DNA of 64,000 bases, from positions 62,001 to 126,000 of the forward strand of contig NW_002476262.1 of the NCBI RefSeq assembly GCF_000189635.1, read 5' to 3'. Positions 1 to 12,831 of this stretch are shown here, in pieces (the stretch's first letter is position 1; each line of letters opens with the position of its first letter). The notes below the pieces were generated by a model, which worked only from the letters and a program-made list of their open reading frames with translations, was not told where the DNA came from and made no database searches. Both the position numbers and the translations under genes were made by a program. The DNA is from Tetrahymena thermophila SB210. Lineage: Eukaryota; Ciliophora; Oligohymenophorea; Hymenostomatida; Tetrahymenidae.

Positions 1-3000
1 ATGAATCTAATGATATTATAGCAAAAAAAACTAGTGTAAGTGAAATTATAAGTTAAATTTTCTCAAAAAACACTTCATAACAATTATAAAACTAAGATAT
101 CAAAGGCAAAGTTTCCATATTGTAAAATAAACAAAGTGAAATCTAAAAATTTTTTAAATAAAATGAAGAAGATAAAAAATAAAACTAACATCTTGATAAT
201 ACTGTAGATCTACCTAAACTTAATGATAAAAGAAAATCATTTATATCTTAGCTTAAGTAACAGTAAGAAGAAATTCATTACATGCAATAATGTGATGGTA
301 TAACTAAACTCTAGGTAAATTTATAAAATTAAAAAATAGTAGCTTTTATGTAAAATATTAAAAAGCAATTAAATTAAAGATACTTCATTTATTTATTTTT
401 ATATTTTTATAGATATTCAATAATATTTTTGATATAGGTTAACTATAATAATTAAGACTTACTATTTAAGTTTGTTCCGTTAGATTTGAGTGATGAAAAA
501 GATAATAATTCAAATCATGTTCTTATTTTAGTATCAGATATATGGAGAGAGTTGTTTTAAAAGAAGGTATCAGAAATACAAAAAGAAAAAATGAAAATAT
601 TTGCAAGTTTATCTCATGAGCTAAGGACACCTCTAAATTGCTCTATTTCTATGCTTGAAGTACTTAGAGATGAGATCTAGTCATCCAACCCAACTTATAT
701 AGAAGAGTATTTAAATCCTGCCTTATTTTCAAATAAATTATTGCTTAATTAAATTAATGACATTTTGGATTTTGTGTAACTAGATAGTGGTAAATTTAAA
801 TATACTTTTTTTGATTTCAATTTATAAGGGCTGTTAAAAGATTGCTAAAAATTAGTTAGTATTTAAGCGAAAATGAAAAACATAGAGATCAAATTATTTA
901 TAGATCCAGATGCTTCAGATATTATTTGCTCTGATCCAAACAGAATTCGTTAGATTGTATTGAACTTTCTTTCCAATTCATTGAAATTCACAAAGTAGGG
1001 ATATATTGAAATTGGATTTGTTTAAATTTCTTATGGATTATATAAACTTTATGTGAAAGATACGGGGATAGGTATTACAGAAGAAAACTTATAAAAGCTA
1101 TTTACTTTCTGTACAAAAGTAATTTTCCTAATATTAAAAAAATAATTTGTCAAAATTAAACTATTTTTCTAATTTTGTGGCAAATTTAATTGAGATTATT
1201 ATTTTTGCTATTAAAAAGATATTATTTTTTCAAACAGTATAAGTTATAAAGTCAATATAAAATAATTTGATCATATTTTTTAATTAAAAAATTATATTAA
1301 AGAAATTAAACATTCTAAATAAAAATAAGTTTGAAAATTTTTTTGTTAACCAATTTAAATTTTTAATCAATCAGATAAAATATGATAAATAAGATGAAGG
1401 ACTCAATAATCAAGGATGTGGTCTTGGCTTAACCATTTCCAATTCAATAGCATAAGGCTTAGTAAATAGGCAAAATTAAGAAGGAGGAATAACAGTCGAA
1501 TCTGTATATGGCTAGGGATCCACTTTCAGCATTATAATTCAAGATATGAATATTACTGATTATGAAGAAAAAAACCACAAAATGAATGAAATACTGGAGT
1601 AACTTAACAGCTCATTCAAAAAAATAAAGTAGTAAATTTAAACTACTTCATAAGAAGAACAAAAATAAGGTAAAGGTAATAGTGATAGTCCTAACTAAGC
1701 AAACCTTTCAAAGGGTTCAAACTATTACTTGGAAAATCTGTCAAGGTAACTTGGTGAAAAAAACTCAAAAAAAAACTATGAAGATTTTAATAGTAGTATT
1801 GATTCTCATAGGAGTTAAGAATAATAAGTAAGCATTAGAAACTATTCGAAATCAACAATTTGTCAAAAACAAGTAAGGAAAAAGGAAGATAAAATTTCTA
1901 GTGGTGAATTAAGAATTTAGCAAATATTAGCAACAAGCTAGCTGAAGATTGATTCAACAGCAATATTCGATGACGAAAATGATTAAAAAACAAAATAGTA
2001 TCAATAAACAAACCTATTTGAGTATCACAATTAACATTTAAATAGATTTTAAGAAGATTCTTTTTAGGAAAAGAAATAAGAACTTGTTAATCCCCCTAAC
2101 TATGCTTCTAATAGCTATAGAAAATTAGAGTAAGGAAACCATTAACAGAATGAAGTCTTTAAGAACTCAAAAAGAGATTCAATTTTAAATAATATAGTTG
2201 GAGATGTTTAGTCATCTCAATAGATAGAATATTCTCAAAAATATTTTTAAGAATAAAAAATAGGATAAAATCAAGTTAAAAAAGAAAAAAGCATTACTTC
2301 TTTTCAAAACTAGAAGACCAAAACAGCAGTATCATTCAAGACTTTAAATACAGATTTATAAGAATAACAAAAACCCCATTTCGAATAAGAAGGATTCACA
2401 TCTTATATGGGAATATACAATAAATTTAATTCACTTATATATGAATCTTATGATAAACAGTCACTCTGCTAAAGTGAAAATCAAGATTAATACAATTATT
2501 AGATTGATGATATCATCGAAAAGTAATAGGAATACCCAGCATCATAATCTAATCCTTAAGACATAGTTAAAGATATTATATAAAAAAATTTGAACAAACC
2601 TATTTTATGCTAGTGCCCTTAAATTGTAATTGTTGATGATAATTAATTCAATTTATATGCTTTATCAAAAATTATTTAATAGTACTCATTTACTTTATAA
2701 TAAATTTGTGATGGAGCTTAAGCAATTGAAACTTTGAAAAACTTGTATTTTAAGAACTGTTGTTTAGCTCCTAAAATAATTTTTTTGGATATTGAAATGC
2801 CCTTTAAAAATGGGTACGAAGTAGCGAAAGAATTAAATTAATTTTATGAATCAGTTAATTTTTAATATCCACCTATAATAATAGCATGTACGGCCTATGT
2901 AGGATAAGAGGACCGCTAAAAAGCAATTGACTCTGGAATGGATGATTTTATAAATAAACCTATCCTAAAATCTGGCTTTCAACAGTTATTGATAAATTGG

Positions 3001-3018
3001 TCAGACTAAATTTTATGA
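1..3018 (+). CDS. Hybrid sensor histidine kinase with C-terminal receiver (5' partial)
   Basis: The 5' end lies outside the window; the frame is open from base 3. The dimerisation/phospho-acceptor motif SHELRTPLN has its His codon at 615-617. An N box (DPNRIRQ...NFLSNSLKFT) follows near 935, then DTGIGI near 1060 and GCGLGLTISNS near 1415, so the HATPase domain looks complete. An intron at 1119-1374 splits the ATPase domain; 350-412 (63 bases, frame-neutral) is a probable second intron. A Gln/Asn/Ser-rich linker of some 350 residues leads to a receiver with acidic pair VDDN at 2635-2640, phospho-acceptor Asp in FLDIEMP at 2788-2790 and Lys in NKPI at 2956-2958. TGA at 3016-3018 ends it. Such kinases autophosphorylate on His and pass phosphate to the receiver Asp. 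The input domain is not visible; hydrophobic segments just upstream of the His box could be membrane-linked or intronic. Confidence 0.9.
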
Positions 3019-3389
3019 TTGGTTGATCAGTATTATTTAAATGTTAAATATTAATCAAGTACAATAAATGAATAATTTATAATTTTTAGGAATACGGTTG
3101 AACAATTTTATCAATTAATTAATATAAGCAAGCACGTTTGTTTAAAACTGGCAATTTGTAAGAAGGAGACTTACAAGATAAATAAATAATCAAAAGTATC
3201 TCGTATAAATAAATAATATTTAAATTAAATTAACTTAATTGAAAAAAATAGCTATTTTCTCATTATTTAGCAAGCAAAGGGCTTATGTGTATGTATCCTT
3301 TTTGTTACTAATCAAGAAAACCTTGTGAAAACACAAACATGTTTTTAGATTTTACTCTATTTTTAATTATCAAATTTGCATTTATATGT
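3019..3389. other. Convergent intergenic spacer
   Basis: A/T-rich DNA between the 3' ends of the kinase and the USP30-like gene. I see no gene or repeat in it. Confidence 0.6.
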
Positions 3390-5761
3390 TCACTCGCTTT
3401 CCATTTTTTCATAGAAAAGAATATATGCTCTCACTTTTAATACATCAGCTTTTTCAATATATCTAATTTCTATACATAAACAAAGTTACAAAAACAAAAA
3501 TTAATTAGCTTTTTAACTGAGATAGTTTTTATCTTTAATTCAAACTAAATAGACATTCATATTTAGTTAAGAAGAAAAGAAATGAAAATTAAATAAAATT
3601 TACCTCTATCTGATGTTAAATACCAAAGAGATTTAGTATACTATGTTTTATTAACTTCTTCAGTTATATATGGTTGATAATTTTAATGCCAAACTCTTCT
3701 TAAAGTTACATAATGTCCTTTTTTGTAAAAATTGATAAATTAAATAATATTTTGTTGGAGGTTTTTACCAAAGTTATCACTTCCTAAATGAGATATTAGA
3801 GATGATAAATGATATGTTTAAATATTTTCCTTTTTCTTAAGACCAAGAGTTTAATCCAATCTTAATTATTCATCAAATTTTATGAAATCGCCAATCTTTA
3901 TAGGATAACCTGTTTATGGATTTATAACTAGTCTCTTAAGATGCAAAATTAAAATTTGCTGTATTATTTTTTTGAGAAAAAATTTTTAATTTTTTGTGAT
4001 TTAAGAAAATTATTTTTACAGGAGTTTTAGAGATTTTTTAAACCTTTTTAATCTATCTTTTTAGCACACAAAATGGGCTTTGAATTTAAGTTTTGTATTC
4101 TTATTTTAATCCTTATATTTACTCACTAATCATTTTAGTTATTCCTCCTACCACATCCTCAGTTTCTATCAGAGATTTATTTCCAACAGTTTTGATATAA
4201 TCGATTTATTCATTTATTTTCGAAATGCATGCTAAAATATCTATAATTTAGTTTTTTTAAAAAAGCTAACTATTGCTTGATCATTACTAAAATTTATTTT
4301 ACTTGAGTCACTATTTTTTTAGAACTAAGCTGTGAGATATTTTACTTTATTTTCTTTTTCTTTGAGAAATACATTTATAGAGCAATTGAGACATTAAACA
4401 TCTTATTTATAAAAATGAAATTAGTATTCTATTATTTTTTTTAATTCTTTATATACCATCTATATATTCCTCTTAAAAATAATGCTTAATACTATCTTCA
4501 AGAGAGGAAATAGACCTATCTAAAATATCTAATGATAAATCATAAAATGCTTCTATTCTATTATTAAACTTAAATAAAATATTTATTTTTAGTATGGATA
4601 TAACTCTAAAAAATAATTACTTTTCTATCACAAGCAACACACTATAAATAAGTATTCATATAACCTAATAACGAATTACTCAATGTGAACTCCTTTTTAG
4701 AAATGTTAACTAAATCATATTTCTAGTAATTTCCCTTTTTAAGAGTATCCTCAAAACAATTTATAATAAGCTTTAATACTTCATGAGAATCCTAGTTTTT
4801 ATTTTATTTTTATCATTTTAAACAGTTAATTTCCTTTTAAAAGCTAAAATATCTTTATATTTTAATAATACCTATTACTCTCTAAACGATAAATAATCAT
4901 TAGTTTCTTCCAATAGATTTATGAGGTTGTGTGGTTAAAAAGAGAAATCCTCGTTACCCATATTTTCATCATTGAGAACTTTAAGAAAAACAATTAATTA
5001 TTGTTTTAGAATAGCTAGAAAAATTACCATGTAATATATTTAATAACTCCTTGCAAATTAGGTGAGATTGCTCTTTGATTCCAAGTACTTTATTCTTTTT
5101 CTTTTTAATTATATTTATTTTTTTATTATCTTTTTTGCCATTTCCATTTCTATCTTTAGTTTCTTTAACATCATCATATTAGCACAATTCCTCAAGGTTT
5201 TTAATGAATTTAGGCATACTTGCTAAAGCCTTTTAGTTGTAAAAGTAAAAATGATTTTAAAAATATTTATTATCTCAATGAATCTGTAAGCTTCAGCTAA
5301 AAATTCTTTTTTCAAAAAATTAAAACAAACCTGTAAAACAGAATTGACAAAGCATGTATTCCCAAAATTAACAAGACCTGGTGGTTTTTTGTTTATCGTT
5401 ATTAAACCTAAGCTTTAGTCAGGTGATAGTTTCTCTAAAGCTTTAACTTTTCTCTTCACAAATATGCCGGAAAGAACTTGATATATTTTATCATGTGATT
5501 ATTTTATGATTTAATATTTAATGGAATATTTTTTATGATTTTTTTAATGAATAATGGCTATTTTTTATTATTTCGAAAAAATTAGAAACTTTAGGGCCTG
5601 ACTTTATATGAAAGCCCATAATTTAATGGAATGAAATATTCCTAAATAAAATCAGTAGTTATATTAATACCTAATGTTGCAACTCCTGCTAATGATAATC
5701 CTATAGTAGTCTTACTAAAACTTTTATGTAGAATTTATTCTACATCTATTGAGTATTTCAT
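3390..5761 (-). CDS. Ubiquitin-specific protease, USP30-like
   Basis: A USP-family cysteine protease removing ubiquitin from proteins. The Cys box GLVNFGNTCFVNSVLQ has its catalytic Cys codon at 5352-5354. A fingers-region pair reads CVACDRK near 4640. The His box is HLGSDNFGHYVTLRR, split by an intron, followed by WYLTSD and, after an intron at 3470-3603, the terminal VLKVRAYILFYEK; TGA is at 3390-3392. GHYVTLRR and the Ser-Asp after the last Trp resemble animal USP30, which uses Ser instead of Asn/Asp in its triad. The N-terminus reads from ATG 5761 through a hydrophobic stretch (TTIGLSLAGVATLGINI) that could be a membrane anchor, as in USP30. The frame joining this N-terminus to the Cys-box exon (about 5460-5600) needs an intron I could not fix. 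Catalytic part certain; subtype and start less so. Confidence 0.82.
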
Positions 5762-6675
5762 TCCTATACTTTTTTAATGCTTATTAATAAATAAATTTTT
5801 TTAATAATATCACATAAATTAAATAAATCATAGGGTCTTCATCAAATATTTAATATACTTCTTAATCCAAACTTTTATTAATTATTTGCAATTTGTTTTT
5901 TTATTCCTTTGTCTTTTAGTTTTATATCAAAAAGGATTGTAATGTTGAAAATTCACTTTTTAAGTAGTCGAATTAGATATTTTATATGATAATAAATGTC
6001 AGAAAAAATCGTATTAATTATCTTTATTTCCATTTATGTTTATTTACAATAAATATTAAATCATAGCTGTTTATTAGTTTGATAAAATATACTTCAAATA
6101 TATTATATCTTTAATATAGATAACAATAAAGGTTGTATCATTAATAGTAAAATGAAAAAGAACTATAAAGATAAAATATAAATTGTAATAGTTAATAATT
6201 GGGAAATATCATATTCAGTCGAAAATGACAGATAATAAAATTTAATAAAAAATAATTGTAAATAGTAGGATAATAGTTGTTAATTTGAATAATAAATATT
6301 TACTCTTAATTGAATTACAATTTATCAATGAATGAACAATCTTAAAATAAATTTATTTTTATTTCATATTTCTAAAAGTAAATTAATTTTTAAAAAATAA
6401 CAGAAGAAAAAATATTTTTAAAATGATATTGAAAAAACTTGAAGAATGAGATTTTGAGGATATTTTAAAATCATAACGATCAAAATATAAAATATGTAAA
6501 GATAGATTGATTTATTAACCATTAAGAAATATTTTAAATAATATTCTAATCTTGATGTAAATTAATCATTGATTGATAATGATGGTCAATTTATTTATTC
6601 ATGAAGCTATTTAATTTTATTTATTTGCTAATTCCTCAAGTTGATAGCATTTTTTATATGGCTCTTTCTTTCCTC
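5762..6675. other. Intergenic spacer between two minus-strand genes
   Basis: Very A/T-rich; presumably holds the promoter of the USP30-like gene and the 3' flank of the long OB-fold gene. No gene or structured element seen. Confidence 0.5.
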
Positions 6676-9600
6676 TCAGTTAGGGACAGTTTTTTTGACG
6701 TATTCAATTGATGAACGATCAGCATCACAATTTCTTTTATCATTAATGCTTTAGAATTTCTAATTTTTTAACAAATAATTATATGAATAAAATATTTTTA
6801 AAAATAATTATTTACTTTATGAGAAGGGAAAACTCTGCCAAATCTATTGAGGTCAATATAGTGGTAACCATTATCATCAACTTTGTTGTTAACGTCCTTG
6901 AAATTATAGACTTCACCAACCTTAATTTCTAAGTTTTAAGGTTTCTTGATATCAAATCTAATATTAGCATTTTCATCAGCAATTCTACCCTTGACAAAGT
7001 GTAAAGTTTTATCATTGATCTACTTGGAGAATTCAGAAACTTCAATCACCTAATTATAGTTATTTAGATATATCATTTTTTTATTTAATTTTAAATTTAT
7101 CTTTACCTAACCAGTTACATTTTGACCTCTCTTACCAGGTTCTAAGCCAGAAATATCGGTTTATTAATTATGATGATGATCATAGTTATTATTTCTAGGA
7201 TATGAGCTATTTCTATTTCTTTGATTGTTTTGGTTATTGACTCTATGACCATTGCCATTGAAATTATTTCTATTATTTTCATTTCTTTATCTATTATTTC
7301 TATTTTCACCTCCTTGTCTGTTATCATAGTTTCTAGGAGGTCTTTGGTTTTGTGATTAAGATCTTTATTAGTTTTTGTTGTTGTTATTGTTTTAGACGGA
7401 AGTGTTTTTGTTGTATTTATTGGGTTAATTGTTTTAGCTATTGTGGTGCTTATCTCTATTTCTTTGGTTTCCTTTTATTATTTAAGTAAAAAATGCTAAG
7501 ATAAATACTTTTATTAATAATTAGTTTGGAATTACTGTTATTTTAAGAATGAGATCTATTTCCCCTTTAACCACCTTGATGATTAGGTCTGCTACTTGAC
7601 TAAAATAGAATAAAAATTAACAAAAATGTTTTAATTTGTTATAATAAATTATTTACTCTTTTTCTTTCTCTATCGATTTTGTGAATTTCACCAACTTTAA
7701 GTGTAGTAATTTTGTTTCTAATAGTGATAGATTGTTCTTCACCTTCTTTACTTCTGACAGTGTAAGTATATTAGATGTTTCCATCTTTTTCTTCTTCCTT
7801 TACACCAACAAACTAATAAAATTGATATTTAATTTTAATTCATCTTTATTATAAAGAATATTAAAAATTTTAAGAAAAATAATCTTTTACTTCTCCCTTG
7901 ATGAATCTTGGGTTGGGATTCTTGGGACGAGCGGTGAGTTCTAAATTAGACAAGTTATTGTTTAAATTTACATTGTTAATATTATGCTTTATTAATAATA
8001 TAAATTATTTAGTGATATTCCTAAATGAAAATTATTTAAAGTGATTACATCTGAAAGGATAATATATTGACCGAATTTCTTAACTTCGATGTAGTGACCA
8101 CCGACTTTTCCTTCAGCGCTTTATCTACCTTTGTTCATTACAGAGGTGAATTTAACGACATCATTTTCTTTGAAACGAGGGCAATCTCTTTTTTCAGCCA
8201 TATCGAAATCAATTACACCTGTTTCGTCACCAATAGTTCCCTTAAGGTAGACCATGGTAGTTGAGGTACCGTCTTGCTTAGCTGGTAAAGACTTATCTTC
8301 AGTGCGGAGAGAGACAATCTACATTTTTAATATATTTTAAAATAAAAAAAATATTTAGAATAGTTAAACTATTACCTTGCCAATAACTGTCTAGTTATTG
8401 TTCCATTATTAGAGACCGCTAATTTTTACGGGTTCAGTTTCTTATAAATTTGGTCTTTATCTGTTGTGATTCTTGTGAGCATTTCTTGTATTTTTATTCT
8501 TATTTTACTATTTGTGAACTCTTTCCTTCTTTTCATGGATTTAGAGGACATCAGTAAGAGCCTTCTTTTCAGTTTCATCTGAGTATTCTTTGGCGCTCAA
8601 GTTGTTATTTGATAATTGTTAGATCTAACGGTCATTAGCTTCAACAATGTTTGATCTGTAGTTGAATCTGGCAACTAACTTGTTACTTTCATTGAAGTTG
8701 AGAACAACATCACTGAAAAGGTAGACCTTATCAGAGTTTAAGGATTCAAGTACTTCTTAAGTGATTGCTATTTATTTATCAATAAATAGATATTAATTAA
8801 AATTAATTTAACCCAAATTTGAATTAGTGTTGAAAGATATTAAGGCGCAAAATTGGAGATGTGATTTGATTTTAAAAATAAGAATAAATTATCATTTAAA
8901 TAATCTCTTTGTGATTTAATAATTTAGTTTAAAGTAAATAAATAAATAAATTTGCAAATGTTTATTTATTCTTTAACTTTTATAAGATGCTTTAATTAAA
9001 AAAGGGTATTTATTAACTTGTAATAAATTTATTCATTTAGATTTAAAATGTCTAAACAAATAATTAATTTGATTTATTTAATTCTTATAATGATAGCCAC
9101 AATATACTTTATTTTTCCTAAACAAAAGTATCTATTTGATATATTTATTGAAAAATTAATTTAAAACTTCTAATACTTATGGCTAACTATATATGTATAG
9201 ATTTGTTTATTTATCTATATCCTTTTACTCTACAAATGCTAACTTTTTTCATGATGCAATAATATTTTGCCTTTCTATATATCTAGTTAAAATAAATTTT
9301 ATTGTTTACATTTCTTGTTAACACTAATTTCAGCTTGGATAGCAGCAGTGTTATCGGCTAAGGTAGCTGTCATTCTTCTTTATTCGTTATTGTGAACAAT
9401 ATCTCTAGGCTTTAAGATTAAAATTATAAAAAATGATAAATATTAATATAAAATCTACAAACTATTTTAAAAATTACTCTAGCGAAGAAAGATTGACCGA
9501 TTCTAAGATTAATGAGATCCTTGATCAAAACGATATGCTTTCCTGAGTGTTGATCAATATCAGCTTTGCTGAGTTATTCAGAACCAAGATTAGCAATCTA

Positions 9601-10312
9601 ATAAATTTTATTTAATTTTCAAAAATTAGCTTATTTTATCAAACAATCGTACTTAATCTTTAGCAGGAGTAGCAGAGGTAACAGCTAAGTTGAGCTTATA
9701 GTCGACAACCTTCAAGGAACCAGTGAATTCATAAGTTTGGTTGTTATTTACGGCAACACCTATAAATTATAAAAATATATAAAATTAATTTTATATACAA
9801 TATTCATTTTTGAAATTACCTTCAGTAGTGAAGTTGATAGAGCCAGTTTCGTCAGCAAGTTATTGGTTAACAACCTATTGAATATATTAAATAATTTAGA
9901 ATAATTAACTTGGAATGTAAAAGCTTAAAAAATAAATATTTGATAATGTCCAGCCTATGCTAGACCTACCAATACAGCTTTAAAATCAACTTTATTGATT
10001 TATAAATAGGCAGATTTTTAATCACTCTGTAAAAATGGTATTTTCAAGTTAAGGGAGAATGTTAATTTAATTTCATACCTTAGCTCTGAACTTTAATTCC
10101 TTCTAATTTCTACCCTTTCTGTTTCCCTTTCTAAGGAATTTCTTGACGGGATCTGCAATTTCCTTCAAACTACCGACGGTAATGTCTTTTTGTAAAAACA
10201 AAGACAAATTAATAAATTTTGAATGGTAAGAAGATTAAATTTATAATGAATTTAATCATCAATAGACATTTAAAATTATACATTGTTCTTTAGCGACACC
10301 TTGATCAGTCAT
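6676..10312 (-). CDS. Tandem OB-fold nucleic-acid-binding protein, long paralogue
   Basis: Starts MTDQGVAKEQ at 10312 and ends KKTVPN-TGA at 6676. Many introns, including one of 542 bases (8768-9309). I count about five OB-like modules. The clearest contain KGTIGDETGVIDFDMA, then FKENDVVKFTSVMN and GGHYIEVKKFGQY (near 8050-8270), and FVKGRIADENANIRFDI, then VGEVYNFKDVNNKV and YHYIDLNRFG (near 6840-7020). Modules begin with a pattern like ISGLEPGKRGQNVTGQV, as in SOSS-B/RPA-type OB folds that bind single-stranded DNA or RNA. Between modules lie an Asn/Lys/His-rich linker near 8430-8530 and an Asn/Arg/Gly/Gln-rich linker at 7140-7480. The C-terminal tail has RSSIEYV, matched by SSIEYA in the paralogue downstream. 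I do not recognise a named family; nucleic-acid binding is inferred from fold-like patterns. Confidence 0.78.
7140..7480 (-). repeat. Asn/Arg/Gly-rich low-complexity linker of the long OB-fold gene
   Basis: Translated on the minus strand this is rich in N, R, Q and G with short RN/NR and RPPRN runs, including NRNSSYPRNNNYDHHH. It resembles RGG-like or prion-like RNA-binding linkers and separates the last OB module from the rest. Confidence 0.75.
8768..9309 (-). other. Unusually long intron in the OB-fold gene
   Basis: The donor follows the codons for EISVNKK and the acceptor precedes ITQEVLESLN; phases match (T + CA gives Ser). At 542 bases it is much longer than most introns here. No embedded gene seen. 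Confidence 0.65.
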
Positions 10313-11241
10313 TTTTTTAATTTTTGTTGTTGTTGTTTTTTTTTTAAGTGGAGTTTTTTTTATTTTATTTTGAATGTGAAAAATATCTTTTTCTAAATAA
10401 TTTAATTTTTTCTTTTTTAAAAGTTTATTAGATTTTCATATAAATAAACTAATAACATCTATCAAATAAATAAATAAATCAATAATACTTTTTCTCTCAC
10501 TTTTTTTCTTCTTCTCTCATTCTTTTTTATTTTTTCCACTTAATTCTTGAATTCTCTTAATTTGTTTATTTATTTATTTGCTTTGAATACCCTTAACACC
10601 TACCTACCTACATCCTTGACTACTCCTCCAAACAATATCTCAGTTTTTCTTTTTAATTTTTAAAATAATATATCTAAAATATCTAAAAAACTGAATAAAT
10701 AAACCATTTTGGATATTACATGAAAATTATTATTAAAAAGTACATAACTCCTATCAACTAAAAGAAAACATTTTCTAGTGTTAATAAGGTAACAAGATCC
10801 TATGTGAAATTACTTAACCCCTTTATTTATATTTAGGCTCATAAAAAAAATCTTTATTAAAGTAGGGTTTTGAATTAGTAATTGTTGGAATTTATTTAAT
10901 TTAATTATGTGGATATTTACCCCACGTCAATCTTACTTAATAAATCCAATCTGTTTTAGTATTTTGAAATAAATCACATAAAAAAAAATCTTTCATAGAT
11001 CATTTCTAATATCTACTTATATCATGATTGATAACACATCTTCTTAAAAAATAATCATGGTTCATAAATTTATATGTTTAGGTTATTTTTTGCTCAGGAC
11101 TAAAATAATTTATTAAGATAATATCTAAACTTAAATTATACATGATAATTATATTATCTCTATATTGTAAAAAAACAATTAGTCTTCCTTTATCTGAATC
11201 ATATAGTAATTATACTACTTTTACAAATAATAAATTGAGTT
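10313..11241. other. Divergent intergenic region
   Basis: Holds the start sides of the OB-fold gene (minus) and the NAT9 gene (plus), so both promoters should be here. A T-rich stretch (10310-10370) abuts the OB-fold start codon. No coding signal found. Confidence 0.5.
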
Positions 11242-11874
11242 ATGGCTGAAAGCGTTAAATAAAAACCCTTCTATTATCTCAGAACAGAAAAGCTGGGGTT
11301 ATTTCCATATTTGTAGGAATTTATTCCCATTTACCATAACTGGATGCAAGATGAAGAAATTCTTTTTCTGACAGGCAGCGAGCCTTTAACTTTAGAAGAA
11401 GAAAAAGAAAACTAACTATCTTGGTTAAAAGACAATGAGAAATACACCTTCATTATTTTTGAGAAAGATGCTACAATCGATCTCTAACAGCCAAATTTTC
11501 CTGAATATACTAAAAATTATAAAATGGCAGGAGACATAAATTTATTTTTCCACCCATACATAGAAGAAAATGAGGCAGAAATTGATGTTATGATTGGAGA
11601 AAAATCAGCTAGAAAAAAAGGACTAGCTTAAACTGCTGTTTAAATAATGATGGATTTTGGAAATGCTTTTTTTAAAAAGAATAGATTTATTGCTAAAATC
11701 AAAAAGGAAAACTAAAAGTCTATTAGCCTATTTGAAAAATTAGGTTTCAAAATGTTTATTGAAATAGAATCCTTTTAGGAAGTACATTATGAGTTTGTAT
11801 ATACATAGGATTTAAGCGAGTAATAATTTAGATAAAAGTATCTAGATTTTCATTAACTCTAACTTTAATTGTGA
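11242..11874 (+). CDS. NAT9: N-acetyltransferase 9 (NAT9) family protein
   Basis: A single-exon reading frame of 210 residues. It matches the NAT9 branch of GNAT acetyltransferases: near the start LVP-type residues are followed by YHNWMQDEEI, TGSEPLTLEEE and LSWLKDNEKYTFIIFEKD. The later part has the GNAT acetyl-CoA region (EIDVMIGEKSARKKGLAQTA) and LFEKLGFKMF near the C-terminus. The family transfers acetyl groups from acetyl-CoA and in animals has been linked to tubulin and microtubule stability; the substrate here is inferred only. ATG at 11242 follows A/T-rich leader sequence and gives the usual family length. It lies between two related OB-fold genes on the other strand. Confidence 0.9.
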
Positions 11875-12831
11875 GACAAAATCTTATATATATGTCGATA
11901 TTCAACATTTTTTGTGAGTTAATTTTATATTATTGTTGCTTAACCTATCTTATATTGAACATAACTTAAAAAAAAAGAATAAGCCTTTGCTTTTACTTTA
12001 AGATTACAAAATTTTAAGCATGGATTTTAAAATTGTATTTAAAAAGATGAGATTCTTACATTGAAATAGAAGAATTTAAACATCTACTTAAAATCAAAAA
12101 AAAGATATTTTAAGTAATTCAAATTTTAGAAACTGATAAACTTTCTATGAAGAAGATTTAATTATAAGAAATCATAATCCATATAAAATATCTTTTTCTT
12201 CTAGATTAACTAAAAGTAATATATATGTCTAAATACAGAACTATTACAGCCTTTTATAATTTAAAATATTAAATATCTTTAAATTCAAGCTAGCACTTAA
12301 TTAAATATTATTCAAAAAAGTTTGTGTGTATTTTCTTCTTTTATTTATCATAAACAATCTTCTAAAAAGTTAAGTCAAATAAAAAAATGCAAATTTTCAT
12401 TAATTATTTTTTTAAAAATATTGATTTTAAGTAATAAATTAAAATACTTTTTTTGAAAAGTTTTATTTCTTTTATGTAAAAGATTGATGTATGTATATAT
12501 GTTTGTTTGTTTATTTGTGTGAGTGAGTGAATTTTCAAATCAATAATATTTTTGAAACAATTTATTTAAAAGATTTTTTATGTTTTTGTAGATTTAAAGT
12601 GTATTCATATTATTATTATTATTTTTAGATATATATTAAAAAAATATAAATTAATAGTAATTAATTTTATTCTTTAAAGAAGCAAGTAACAAGAAATATA
12701 TTTTAGATAGATAGAATTCATTGAATATTGGATTGATCTATTTTTTAAATAGGTGTATCAAATACATACATTCTTAGCTTTTTTATTGACTATTCACTTG
12801 CTTTTACCACTCACTTGAATTGCTTATTCAC
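11875..12831. other. Convergent intergenic spacer
   Basis: 3' flanks of the NAT9 gene and the shorter OB-fold gene. Short tetranucleotide runs (TTTG, GAGT near 12500-12535) but no gene. Confidence 0.5.
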
